A DNA stretch of 64,000 nt from Agapetus fuscipes (taxonomy: Eukaryota; Arthropoda; Insecta; Trichoptera; Glossosomatidae): assembly GCA_951799405.1 (NCBI GenBank), contig OX637350.1:7425852-7489851 (forward strand), given 5' to 3'. The notes under the pieces were generated by a model. That model was not told the DNA's origin and did not search any database. It saw only the letters and a list, made by a program, of their open reading frames with translations. The position numbers and the translations under genes are program-made. Below are positions 11,221-19,867 of the stretch, piece by piece. Position 1 is the stretch's first letter. Each line of letters begins with the position of its first letter.

Positions 11221-11826
11221 ATGTAAAATGAAATATTACACTTCAGGATAAACAGTCTTACTTCAATACATTATTATGGGAGTAGATTGAAAACATACGA
11301 AAGTGCCACGTATAGCCGCCAAACTGAGGAGGTCAAATTCTGAACTTAGGTTCTTAGCAATCATTTCACAAGTGTTTAGTAACACGTCCAAATGACGTCA
11401 CATTTTTTCCCTCAGATTTGAATCTGCTGAATTATAAATCTATAAAATAGGTAAACATTGTACAGCAATAATGAAAAATGTTTTCTCTCTAGGTGGGAGT
11501 TTTATATCGATTTATTATTCTTACATACTTGATCAAGTTTTCCTCAGTCAAAAAACTTTGAAATTTTGTAAGTGAAGACAAAGAAAAAGATGGGGAAAGA
11601 AAAATACCGAATTGAGACATCGATATAAGTTTAAATGTCCGTTCCTATAGACTAACTTACTAGTATTTGAAATAATGAACGTAATAAGACTTTCCAATCA
11701 CTTTGTTAAATAATCGTATATTTTTTATTAGTACCTGTGATCAATATCTTAGTTCGTATAGCTCTACAGTTCAACTACAAAAAACAAGGGTTCTATTTCA
11801 ACGAGGATATCAAAGTTAAAAAACGC

Positions 11827-12112
11827 TACGAAGCTACACATACAGTGTAACTTCTTGCCGCATTTTCGCATGTGGCGAGTGGGACCTTTTTATTTTTACT
11901 GGTACTTATCCCAGCCACTTCAGTTGAAGCGGGGGTTTCCCAGCTCCCGACGGGCTTGAACTCATTTCTTGTGAGTAAACCTTGCCGGTATTTTATTTTG
12001 GGTTCGAAAAAATCACAGAAACTTGAAATCATTTCTGACACCCTCGGTGGGATTCGATCCCAAGCTCTCGGCATGGAATGCAGGTTTTCTACCAAATGAG
12101 CTGTCGAGCGGA
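11827..12112 (-). mobile_element. SINE-B, nearly complete
   Basis: Inverted copy from the 3' end GCTACACATACAGTGTAACT to the tRNA-like head with GGGATCGAATCCCACC. The body words TTCAGTTGAAGCGGGGGTTT and GACGGGCTTGAACTCATTTC are present. Confidence 0.8.
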
Positions 12113-12259
12113 AGTTCTTTCTCTTTTTGGTGTTTTCTATTTAAATCAAATAATAATTCCAGGTTACTTTTATACCTTTCAAGAGAACTTGCCTCTTAAG
12201 TAGGAGGGAAAGCCCACATAAAATAAAATTGTTGGCGTGAGGCTGGTTTTTCTCGTTGT

Positions 12260-12518
12260 TTACAATATAGGTTGGTATGAGGTTGACCTCTGTACTGTAA
12301 AAAATTGTTCTCTTTGCCAATGTCACCCCTGTTTCAGGGAAGGTCGCCAAGAGTTGCAGGGCTTATGTTCATTTGAGATTGGGTTTTTTATATTGTAGGT
12401 CCACATGCGGCACGTGTGAGCGTGAAATTATGCGTGTCTGCTTGTGGGAATGCATTTAATATGAATCTCAAATGATACATATCTTTGCAGCTTAGATTTA
12501 GATTAGATTTAGATACGA
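12260..12518 (+). repeat. LINE-X2 3'-end unit
   Basis: Almost full length, from ATAGGTTGGTATGAGGTTGA to the tail CTTAGATTTAGATTAGATTT. Confidence 0.8.
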
Positions 12519-12589
12519 CCCCTCTGAGGACAACTCGGCGGAAAGCTATATGCAAGAAACTGATTTTTTTCAGATTTTATAGGGCGCAA

Positions 12590-12890
12590 TACTGAACTGT
12601 ATTGTACTGTATACTACCACCGTTCCACTAGGGGTGGCTGGAACTTCCGCAGATGCGGTTCCACTTTTTCCTGCCCTTACATCTCTTCAAGATTCCCCAC
12701 TTTTCTGATACAAACTTTTCTCTTATTCTCAAACAAACCTAAAGAAGTTTCATCAGGTGTGGTCGGTGCCTCCACAAGTGCGTCTCCATTTTTTTTGTTC
12801 GTGCATCTCTCTTTCATTTCTTCAACATTTATCGCTTTCCTCATACATACTCTTCTCTTATTCTCAAACAAATCCAAAAAAGTTTGTTAA
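12590..12890 (-). mobile_element. LINE-X1-related C-terminus, partly duplicated
   Basis: On the - strand 12877-12677 encodes FENKRRVCMRKAINVEEMKE and, further on, a second diverged copy FENKRKVCIRKVGNLEEM. Each resembles the KRRKCMKKVMDMNELKE segment of the LINE-X1 C-terminus. AGCCACCCCTAGTGGAACGG and an ACAG-rich tail follow, as in LINE-X1. Confidence 0.6.
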
Positions 12891-12985
12891 AAACAAAACT
12901 ACCCAAAAGATTGACATAAGTACATAATTTCATTCAGTATAAAGCCTCTATGCTAACGTTGAACATACCTACTGTGTCTAAGGAT
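12885..12985 (+). repeat. Unclassified interspersed repeat (copy at 38375-38465)
   Basis: Shares AAACTACCCA, GATTGACATAAGT, CATTCAGTATA and TATGCTAACGTT-like words in the same order with 38375-38465. No coding potential was seen. Confidence 0.5.
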
Positions 12986-13269
12986 TTTTTGTAAGCAATG
13001 ATAAAAAGTATCAGATGCATTCCTAGAATAATATTTGCATGAAAATTTAGGTAGGCATTGTATTGTCAGCAGTATTAATTAGTCTTATCATATTCCAACT
13101 GTCAAATTGCTCTGACGCATAGTCTCTGAATATGGTGGTGCTTAGAAATTATATGTGGCAGTTTGCCAATAGTAGCGGCTTACTAAGATTAGTCCCGCAT
13201 TGTAATTGCTATATTAACGAATCGTTTATGAATACCACCCATTGCGTAGATTAATTTATGTCCCTTGAA

Positions 13270-13332
13270 TTATATGTTGATTTAAGGCTGACCACCCATA
13301 CTGTAAACAATGGTGCACTTTTACCAATGTTA
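13270..13332 (+). repeat. LINE-X2 3'-end unit, 5' fragment
   Basis: Only the first 60 bases are present (AAGGCTGACCACCCATACTG, GTGCACTTTTACCAATGTT). Confidence 0.6.
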
Positions 13333-13354
13333 AAAAAGAAGCCACAAGGCTGAC

Positions 13355-13615
13355 AACCTATTATAATCTAAGTTGTAAAGATAGATATATTAACATTTAA
13401 AAACTTATATCAAATGCATGCCCACAAACAGACACGTGTAAGTTCGCGCTTACAAATGCTGAATGTGTAATAACAAATTAAAATCCAAGCCGCAAATAAC
13501 ATAAGCCCTGCAACTTTTGTTAACCTTCCCTGAAACAGGGGTGACATTGGCAATGTGAACCATTTTTTACAGTATAGGTGGTCAGCCTCATACCAACCTA
13601 TAATTCAAGGAATTG
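13355..13615 (-). repeat. LINE-X2 3'-end unit
   Basis: Inverted, near full length, from ATTATAATCTAAGTTGTAAA to CAACCTATAATTCAAGGAAT. It lies head-to-head against a fragment of the same unit at 13270-13332. Confidence 0.75.
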
Positions 13616-13799
13616 TGAAATAAATAAATGGTACAGAAAATGGTTTCCAATCCAAGAAATAATGACTGATGAAAACAGATGAAAAATAATATGGTACAAT
13701 TGCAACAAAAACTAAGATGATTTCAAAGGACAAATGAAAAAGGACGCAATTAGGATAGATCGCCACTAAACAGTGGATCAAAACATAAAAAAAGAATCA

Positions 13800-13935
13800 T
13801 AAATGCTATTACTGTTTCAGAGAAAAGCACCAAGAGTTGAATATTTATGTTCATTGAAAAATAACTACAAGTCCACCTGTAAAAAGTGTAATCGAATTCA
13901 CAAATTAACCCTTGCCTGCTTGTGTGTATTGACGC
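13800..13935 (+). repeat. LINE-X2 3'-end unit, degenerate
   Basis: Diverged words TTTCAGAGAAAAGCACCAAG, ATTTATGTTCATTGAAA and TTGCCTGCTTGTGTG fit the middle of the unit. Confidence 0.45.
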
Positions 13936-14079
13936 TCAGTAAACCTCTTATATTTTCCAATTAAATTATCGATTTATGAAGGTATTTTACCCAGAATAAT
14001 CAGTCGTATAAAAGCAAAGACGGTCATTAAGGATTTTTTTTCAATATATAAAACAATAAAATGTAATTTTTGCATCATT

Positions 14080-14860
14080 TCTATGTACTCTCCATAGGAG
14101 GTAAGCTAATCCAGCCTTCTGATTCAGCGAGACTTCTAGGAGTCTTACTGGATCGGAATCTGACACTAGAGAGGCAAATAGATGCCACAATAGCTTTTTT
14201 TTTCACTACGCCAAATTGAGGCTATTAGAAAGTGTTTACCGTCAGATGCAGTCAAGACCCTAGTTAGTGGGCGCGTTTGTGGTGTCTCGGATTGACTATT
14301 GTTCGACGCTTTATAGTGGTCAGCCAAAGAAAGATTTCAATCGCTTTCAATCTGTGTTGAATTCGGCAGCAAGACTCATATTCGAGATACCCAAATTCGC
14401 TCACATCACTCCGCTGTTAAAAACACTACATTGGCTTCGTTTCCCGGAGAGGGTGGTCTACCGTGTTTGTGTGATGGTATATAAAGCCATCAATGGCTTG
14501 GCTCCACCTTACTTGATTGACATGATGTTGCCTGTTGAGATGGGTGTAAGGAGGCAGACACTCAGATCCGCGGGCGATGGAGTAGTCAATTTGGTTCAGC
14601 CACACCGTCAGATTCGTACAAATTTCGGAGACCGCGCTTTCCGTGTTGTGGGTCCGGTGGAGTGGAACAGACTGCCACCCGGAGTGAAGAACTCTAAATC
14701 TGTGGATGGTTTTCGCGGAGCACTCAAGACACACCATTTTAGAAAGTCTTATCCATGATCGGAGAGGGCCCTTGAGGTGTAACACACACAAAAACGGCGC
14801 TCTCTTATCATTTGTAATTTAAAATAAATAAGCCTGATATTATTATTAAATGCATCTCAT
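14080..14860 (+). mobile_element. CR1/L2-like LINE, RT C-terminal part and 3' tail
   Basis: Homology starts near 14100 (SARLLGVLLDRNLTLERQID). A frame break occurs around 14200-14265, then an open frame at 14267-14758 reads SRIDYCSTLYSGQPKKDFNR, LHWLRFPERVVYRVCVMVYK, GLAPPYL and VEWNRLPPGVKNSKSV, the signature of the CR1/L2 RT thumb and C-terminus. The 3'UTR GAGGGCCCTTGAGGTGTAAC plus CACAAAAACGGCGCTC and AATAAATAAGCCTGATATTA is shared with SINE-A. Confidence 0.85.
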
Positions 14861-14954
14861 TTAGGAAAAATAAACTACATTGCTGTCTAGGATTCTGTAC
14901 GACTGAAATCATGCATTTTTCTCTACTTTTTGTTATAAAATGAAAATAAACAAT

Positions 14955-15380
14955 GGAGTTGGTGTCATGATAAAAGGAGAGCTTGTATGAAAAAGGTTAT
15001 GACTCTGGATGAAATGAAAGAAGCATGTAAGGACCGAAAAAAATGGCGGCTGATCTGTATTGTAGGCGGCTAAGGCTAAGAACTAATTTTCATTTTTATG
15101 GATATTTTGTAGATTTTTTAGTGTTTGTTTGTTTGTATAACTGGATGTTATTAATTGCTTGTATTACTTGACTTATAGGTTGGTATGAGGCTGACCACCC
15201 ATACTGTAAAAAATGGTTGCAAGAGTTGCAGGGATTATGTTCATTTGAGATTGGGTTTTTATATTGTAGGTCCTCATGCGGCACGTGTGAGCGCGAAATT
15301 ATGCGTGTCTGCTTGTGGAAATGCATTTAATATGAATCTTAAATGATACATATCTTTGCAACTTAGATTTAGATTTAGAG
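14955..15380 (+). mobile_element. LINE-X2 C-terminal fragment with an internally deleted 3' unit
   Basis: At 14957-15072 the frame reads HDKRRACMKKVMTLDEMKEA and CKDRKKWRLICIVGG then a stop. The 3' unit follows at 15166-15380 but lacks about 40 bases (the CACTTTGCCAATGTCACCCC and TTTCAGGGAAGG part) between AAAAAATGGTT and GCAAGAGTTG. It ends in TTAGATTTAGATTTAGAG. Confidence 0.8.
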
Positions 15381-16114
15381 TTGGTGCTCTATAAGGCTGG
15401 CCACCAATGTTGTAAATATAAATTCCATTTTACTTAAGTTCTCGGAAAAAAACCTTAAGTTTATGTTCTTTTAAAAGCAATTTTAATTGGAAAGCCCAAT
15501 AAAAGTAATACTTTTGCGTATTAATTGACTTAATATAGTATTATTTTACATCCCAAGTCACAGGGAATATTATGAAAAAGTAAATTCAATTAATTAATAA
15601 TAAGTTTGAAACAGATGCATTCGTCGTATTATTTTTTCTTTAAAAACTTTTATGAAAATAATAAAAAAAACTTCTTACCTGTTTTATTTGCATGCGAAAT
15701 TAAAATAAATTAATTCGCTCTGAAATGTTCCACATTAAATCACAATTTGAAAACTTTTTTAACACAATATTTTAAAATGACGATCTGAAGAAAGATCGCG
15801 AAGAAGAAGGTAATTCAACGTGACTGACTAGCTTATTGAGGAGAACCGTCCGCAAGCGAGGCAGGCGCTCGACTGAAAAGTGGAAACGTGAAAAACGGTT
15901 TAGTGAGGACTGTGAACAAGTCTACTAGCAAACCTGTGGGCGCTACGGCAAAGCATGGTATGTGTTACTAAAAGGTCTACGAATTTTTCCTAGGCAAGTG
16001 ATAAGTGCTTAGTAGAAAGTGTTTAGTGTAAATGTTTAGTTTGACTAGTGTAAGTAAGTACCAAAAGGTGACGCCATAATCTATAATTTATAAGATAAAA
16101 AATAACAGCGACTT

Positions 16115-16228
16115 TGTTTTAGATTACGGCGAGTACATATTAAATTCCACGACCGGTTTCGCAAACAATCTGTTTGCATCTTCGGATGGCTAAGTAATTA
16201 TTTAGCCACCTGAAGATGTAAAGATTAC
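16115..16228 (-). mobile_element. Penelope-like family D tail with hammerhead-like motif
   Basis: On the - strand: CCAT, CCGAAGA, the stem GCAAACA/TGTTTGC around AGAT, GAAA, the palindrome ACCGGT, C and GTGG (16146-16192). One core base is changed (CTGA to CCGA), so activity is doubtful. TTTAATATGTACTCGCCGTA follows. A + strand fragment GCCACCTGAAGATG at 16202-16216 keeps the intact box. A second decayed copy lies at 40105-40195. Confidence 0.55.
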
Positions 16229-16375
16229 AAAGTGAGTGCCTCTACAATCAACAAAATTATAGATTCAAATAAAAATTGCTTTGTTTTAATTCACATGAGT
16301 TTTATTTGTGCACGACCAGATTTGGGAGAAGCAGTACCTCCCATCTTTAGTTGTAAATAGAAACCAACACAGAAT
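16228..16375 (-). mobile_element. Inverted pseudo-LTR of Penelope-like family C
   Basis: Read on the - strand it matches 17200-17340 over more than 100 bases: TGTGTTGGTTTCTATTTACA, GATGGGAGGTACTGCTTCTC, CTGGTCGTGCACAAATAAAA and CTCATGTGAATTA. Its hammerhead core is decayed (CTAAAGA and CAAAT instead of CTGATGA and GAAAC). An inverted terminal copy next to a truncated body is a hallmark of Penelope-like insertions. Confidence 0.7.
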
Positions 16376-16379
16376 ACAA

Positions 16380-16704
16380 AATTACGACATTATCCACCAA
16401 AATTTCAAATATACTCCCCACTAAGATTAAACCCGCATTCTACACAAATAACAACTTAAAAACTATTCTCTTTAACTCAAAAAATAAAATTGACCTCATG
16501 ATGAAAAGTGGAGTTTATGAGATCTCTTGTGGAGATTGTGAAATGAAGTACATTGGACAAACTGCAAGAAATCTAAAAACTAGAATTCAAGAACACCGCC
16601 GTTGCCTAACAAGCAACGTTCATTCTGAATTCGCCAACCACATTATTGAGTCTAACCATTCCTTTCCCATTCACAAGTTAAAACCCCATTTCCCACAAAG
16701 GTAA
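16380..16704 (+). pseudogene. Penelope-like ORF remnant with GIY-YIG endonuclease domain
   Basis: The frame is open upstream of the ATG at 16498, to about 16390: SNILPTKIKPAFYTNNNLKT, LFNSKNKIDLM. It then gives KSGVYEISCGDCEMKYIGQT and ARNLKTRIQEHRR. GVYEI...YIGQT is the GIY-YIG motif, with the CGDC zinc-binding-like cysteines and the conserved Arg in R(I)QEH that mark the C-terminal endonuclease of Penelope-like retroelements. The frame stops at 16702-16704 and the following 150 bases are decayed. The reverse transcriptase part is missing. Confidence 0.85.
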
Positions 16705-16856
16705 AATTATGAACAACTTTGAAAACCTAGAAATCCAAAAAATATCAATTCAGAAAATAATCTCCTAAATAATATCCTATTTCCTAACACTTCACCTCTA
16801 CTTTCTATATGTTTCCAATTACGCCCCGCCCACATACAACTTCCCCCTCCAACAAC

Positions 16857-17175
16857 TAAGCTACACATATAGTGTAACTTCTTGCCGCGTTATCCCCGAG
16901 GGGGTCGCTGGCGAGTTGAACCTATTTATTTTTACAGGTAAGGGGGCCGGCCTTACGCCAACCACTTCAGATGAAGTGGGGGTTTCCCAGCTCCCGAGAG
17001 GGCTGGTACTCATTTCTTGTGAAGGCTGAGTAAACCTTGCCGGGTTTTTTACTATGGGGTTTGAAATAAACACCAAAACGGGAAATCATTTCTGACACCC
17101 TCGCCTCGGCGGGATTCGAACCCGAGCTCACGGCATGGAATGCAAGCACTCTACCAACTGAGCTATCGACCGGAC
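16857..17175 (-). mobile_element. SINE-B, complete copy nested in the Penelope-like element
   Basis: The best full-length SINE-B, inverted. The tRNA-like head on the - strand has GATAGCTCAGTTGGTAGAGT (A-box region) and GGGTTCGAATCCC (B-box), then GAAATGATTTCCCGTTTTGG, AACCACTTCAT.. and the 3' end GGCAAGAAGTTACACTATAT. It separates the endonuclease remnant from the 3' pseudo-LTR. Confidence 0.88.
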
Positions 17176-17194
17176 TTCTGTAATTTAAATCCTT

Positions 17195-17340
17195 GCTTCG
17201 TAATTTTGTATTATGTGTTAGTTTCTATTTACACCTGATGATGGGAGGTACTGCTTCTCCCGAAACTGGTCGTGTACAAAATAAAACTCATGTGAATTAC
17301 AACAAAGCAATTTTTATTTTAATAGATATTAAAATGAACT
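17195..17340 (+). mobile_element. Direct pseudo-LTR of Penelope-like family C
   Basis: A direct-orientation copy of the terminal repeat whose inverted copy is at 16228-16375. It contains the intact hammerhead core and then AATAAAACTCATGTGAATTA and a T-rich end. Confidence 0.75.
17228..17276 (+). ncRNA. Hammerhead ribozyme-like motif with intact core
   Basis: CTGATGA at 17235-17241; stem II GGGAG/CTCCC with a 9-base loop; GAAA at 17262-17265; a minimal stem III (ACTGGT); predicted cleavage after GTC at 17271. Stem I TACAC pairs with GTGTA over five base pairs. One extra U lies between the box and stem II. Very short stem III is known from Penelope-like hammerheads, which are thought to act as dimers. 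Confidence 0.65.
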
Positions 17341-17397
17341 TTCACAAAGTGACTGCTGATAATCTAGATAATATAACAAAATTATAATTTATAATTT

Positions 17398-17580
17398 CAG
17401 TTGCGAAGAAATATTACGTTTAGGATTCATATAAGCCACATGTGAACTAACAGCATAGAAACCTAAATGAACATAAGCCCTGCAGCTCTTGCCGACCTTC
17501 CCTGAAACAGGGGTGACATTGACAAAGTGGACCATTTTTCAGAATGAGAAGTCAGCCTCATACCCAACTATAAGTCAAGG
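17398..17580 (-). repeat. LINE-X2 3'-end unit, diverged
   Basis: Inverted; TGAACATAAGCCCTGCAGCT, CCCTGAAACAGGGGTGACAT and CAACTATAAGTCAAGG are clear. Confidence 0.75.
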
Positions 17581-17619
17581 TATCCGATTATCATTATTAA
17601 ATAGAAATAACCTAAATAA

Positions 17620-17690
17620 GCTGCCCATAAAGAGCAAGTTCTTGCCCCATTATCTCCGAAGGAGTCGCACATGGCATGTGAAAGCAAATT
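17620..17690 (-). mobile_element. SINE-B 3' fragment
   Basis: Inverted fragment with AAGCTGCCCATAAAGAGCAA, GTTCTTGCCCCATTATC and GGAGTCGCACATGGCA. Confidence 0.5.
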
Positions 17691-17714
17691 AAATGTTTGT
17701 TTGTGATGTTTTTT

Positions 17715-17915
17715 CATGGCCGTTTATGTTATGTTCTGTTTTAGGTATGTGATTTTTTGTTATGTGATGTTTTGTCATGTGATGTACTGTCATTATGATG
17801 TTCTGTCAAGTGATCTGTCGTTATGTCATGTGTCGTTATGTCATGTGTCGTTATGTCATGTGTCGTTACGTCATGTGTCGTTTTGTCATGTGTCGTTTTA
17901 TCACTGTGCCGTTCT
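17715..17915. repeat. 15-bp minisatellite (GTCGTTATGTCATGT)n
   Basis: About five good units of GTCGTTATGTCATGT from 17818, preceded by looser TTATGTGATGTTTTGTCATG units. Open frames here only reflect the period being a multiple of three. Confidence 0.85.
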
Positions 17916-17929
17916 AATCTGTCACCCAA

Positions 17930-19733
17930 CTAAACAGTACCGTGAAATTTGTGCGCAAAATAAATAAAACTTCGTCCACATCTCTGTCACATACAGCAAA
18001 ATTAGCGTCTATTTCCATTTCTCTACTTAAGGAAACGTTGGCTTAGCGAAGTCATGCGATGCTCTTCCTTATTTGCATGGTACATTTCTTACGGTGTTTT
18101 AAAATGAAAACTTGCTTACATTTTACTATGTCTATTCCATAAAATGTATACATTAGTCTTTTTTTTAAAGAGAATTTTGGATCAACAAAAGCTCCAAGTC
18201 TCTGTTTCGAGCAGTAGCATTTAAGGTCAAAATAGCCAAGATGATTGCCAATATTCGATAGAAGTGGCACCAAAGATGAAGAAGAATCTTGAGCAACCGG
18301 GGGCGGATAATGCAAAACTTGTCGGGAACATAAAGTGCAATAGAAGGCTTTTTTGAATTCGTGAATAAAAACTATCCAATAAGAGTAATTGGAGATACAC
18401 TTCGTTTATCTAGTGCAGTTCACCTAAAAAAAATATTACCAGGATACGTCCTTATAATAGACATACGAATAAAGATATATGTACATAGCAAACATCCGAG
18501 CACAGGCAAATGAATTTTAGAAGATCGAAAATGAGATAAGAAAATAGCGGAATGGAGGTGTGTCAAAGACCAATGAGGAAATAAATATAATCTTCAAATC
18601 TCTCCAATGCCGTTGGCAGTCCAAATAAACATGGACTCAACTTGTTCAGTCCTTTGCATCCGTCCTCCAACTTACGACTTGAATAAGTTGTACGGCTTAT
18701 CTCTTAAGAATGTATACAAAATGACCGAAAAAGAAAAAAATAAAATATCCATGTGCTGGCGGCGCAAATGTCTATCAAATGGGTACTAAATCTGATGACT
18801 CAGAATGTTGTACCAAATGACTAAACAGCTACAAGAGATGGACAACCATTTTAAAGGTATATACATAATGTCAGTTAAACTTTTGTAGAAACAAAGAGTG
18901 TTAAGCCAAATGCGAATGAGGCACCGAAACGAAAGAAATTTCTAGAATGCACGCAAACAAATATCCATCGAGTTACAACAAAGTTAGAGGTAAGTTGTTT
19001 GTTCAAAGTTACATTTGGTATATAAGTTCGAACATGAACACACTCTCAACAGAAATACGCTTACTGTTATTGTATGTTTAAGAGCGCGTTCTCACTTGTC
19101 GGGTGTCGGATCCGTATATTCATCGAAGGTTGTTGCAGAACATTTCGGACAAAATCGGTTTCCGACAAGTGTGAATAGCTCCATACATAATGTTCTGCCA
19201 CTGCAACCTCTGGTGGAAACGGTCTCTAAGCCGTATAATATTGAGAAGAGAAATTTGAAGATAATAATATGGTTGCAAGAATTTTCTCGAAATAGCTTAT
19301 ACTTACATAGGAGAACATTTTTGGCATGCATATCAATCATAAGTGTCAAATTCTGGATAGTCCCGCAATCCCACAGGATTTCTTGCTTAGTTAAACCCCA
19401 GTTTAAAAGACTTCTTCACTTTATCATTCGGTGTTTGGTATCTTGGGAGCCACCTACCCCACAAGTATTATATTATGCTAGAAGACCAAAAAACTAATGA
19501 TTTTAATTATGGAAAATCAGTTAATTGCCTTAAAGTGACAAAGGTCTGTTTTTGAGCTCTTTAAGTGGGTTTTTATTTACATCTGTATATTTTTCAAAGG
19601 TAAATAACTCCTGGCGCTGAGGAGGTAGCCGCAGCCTGTGATTAAAAAACTTGATTTGATAATATTAATAATTAAGAACTGGTTTTGGGATAAGCTGTTG
19701 TATTGTGTGGTCATTATTTGGCATTTTTAACAG
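17930..19733. other. Region upstream of the lectin gene, nothing certain
   Basis: A 160-codon frame at 19015-19497 is not recognised. Its sequence around 19090-19220 holds the imperfect inverted words CACTTGTCGG and CCGACAAGTG about 75 bases apart, so it may be a decayed transposon end. The immediate upstream region of the lectin may contain its promoter, but no motif decides this. Confidence 0.4.
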
Positions 19734-19740
19734 TACACAA

Positions 19741-19867
19741 ATGGACATTGCGAGGTTCACATTGAGTGCTGGTAGAGACAAGATGATTCTTGTGTGGCTC
19801 CTGTGCTGTTGGATATCACTAGTGCACTCCCTTGGTCTAAATACATCAACACCACCACCAACTGTAG
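19741..19867 (+). CDS. Lectin exon 1: signal peptide
   Basis: The exon encodes residues 1-42 and one base of codon 43. It holds a hydrophobic signal-peptide core followed by a short Thr/Pro stretch (NTSTPPPTV). The donor is gtaatg. An AG at 19732-19733 after a T-rich tract could be the acceptor of a 5'UTR intron, in which case the exon would begin at 19734. No TATA box or other clear promoter element was recognised upstream. Confidence 0.75.

Noticed and set aside
17741..17929. DKTTHD-type repeat protein on the - strand
   Set aside because: An artefact of the 15-base minisatellite.
19015..19497. 160-codon frame upstream of the lectin
   Set aside because: No recognisable domain, ordinary AT-rich codons and no splice context; a decayed transposon is more likely.
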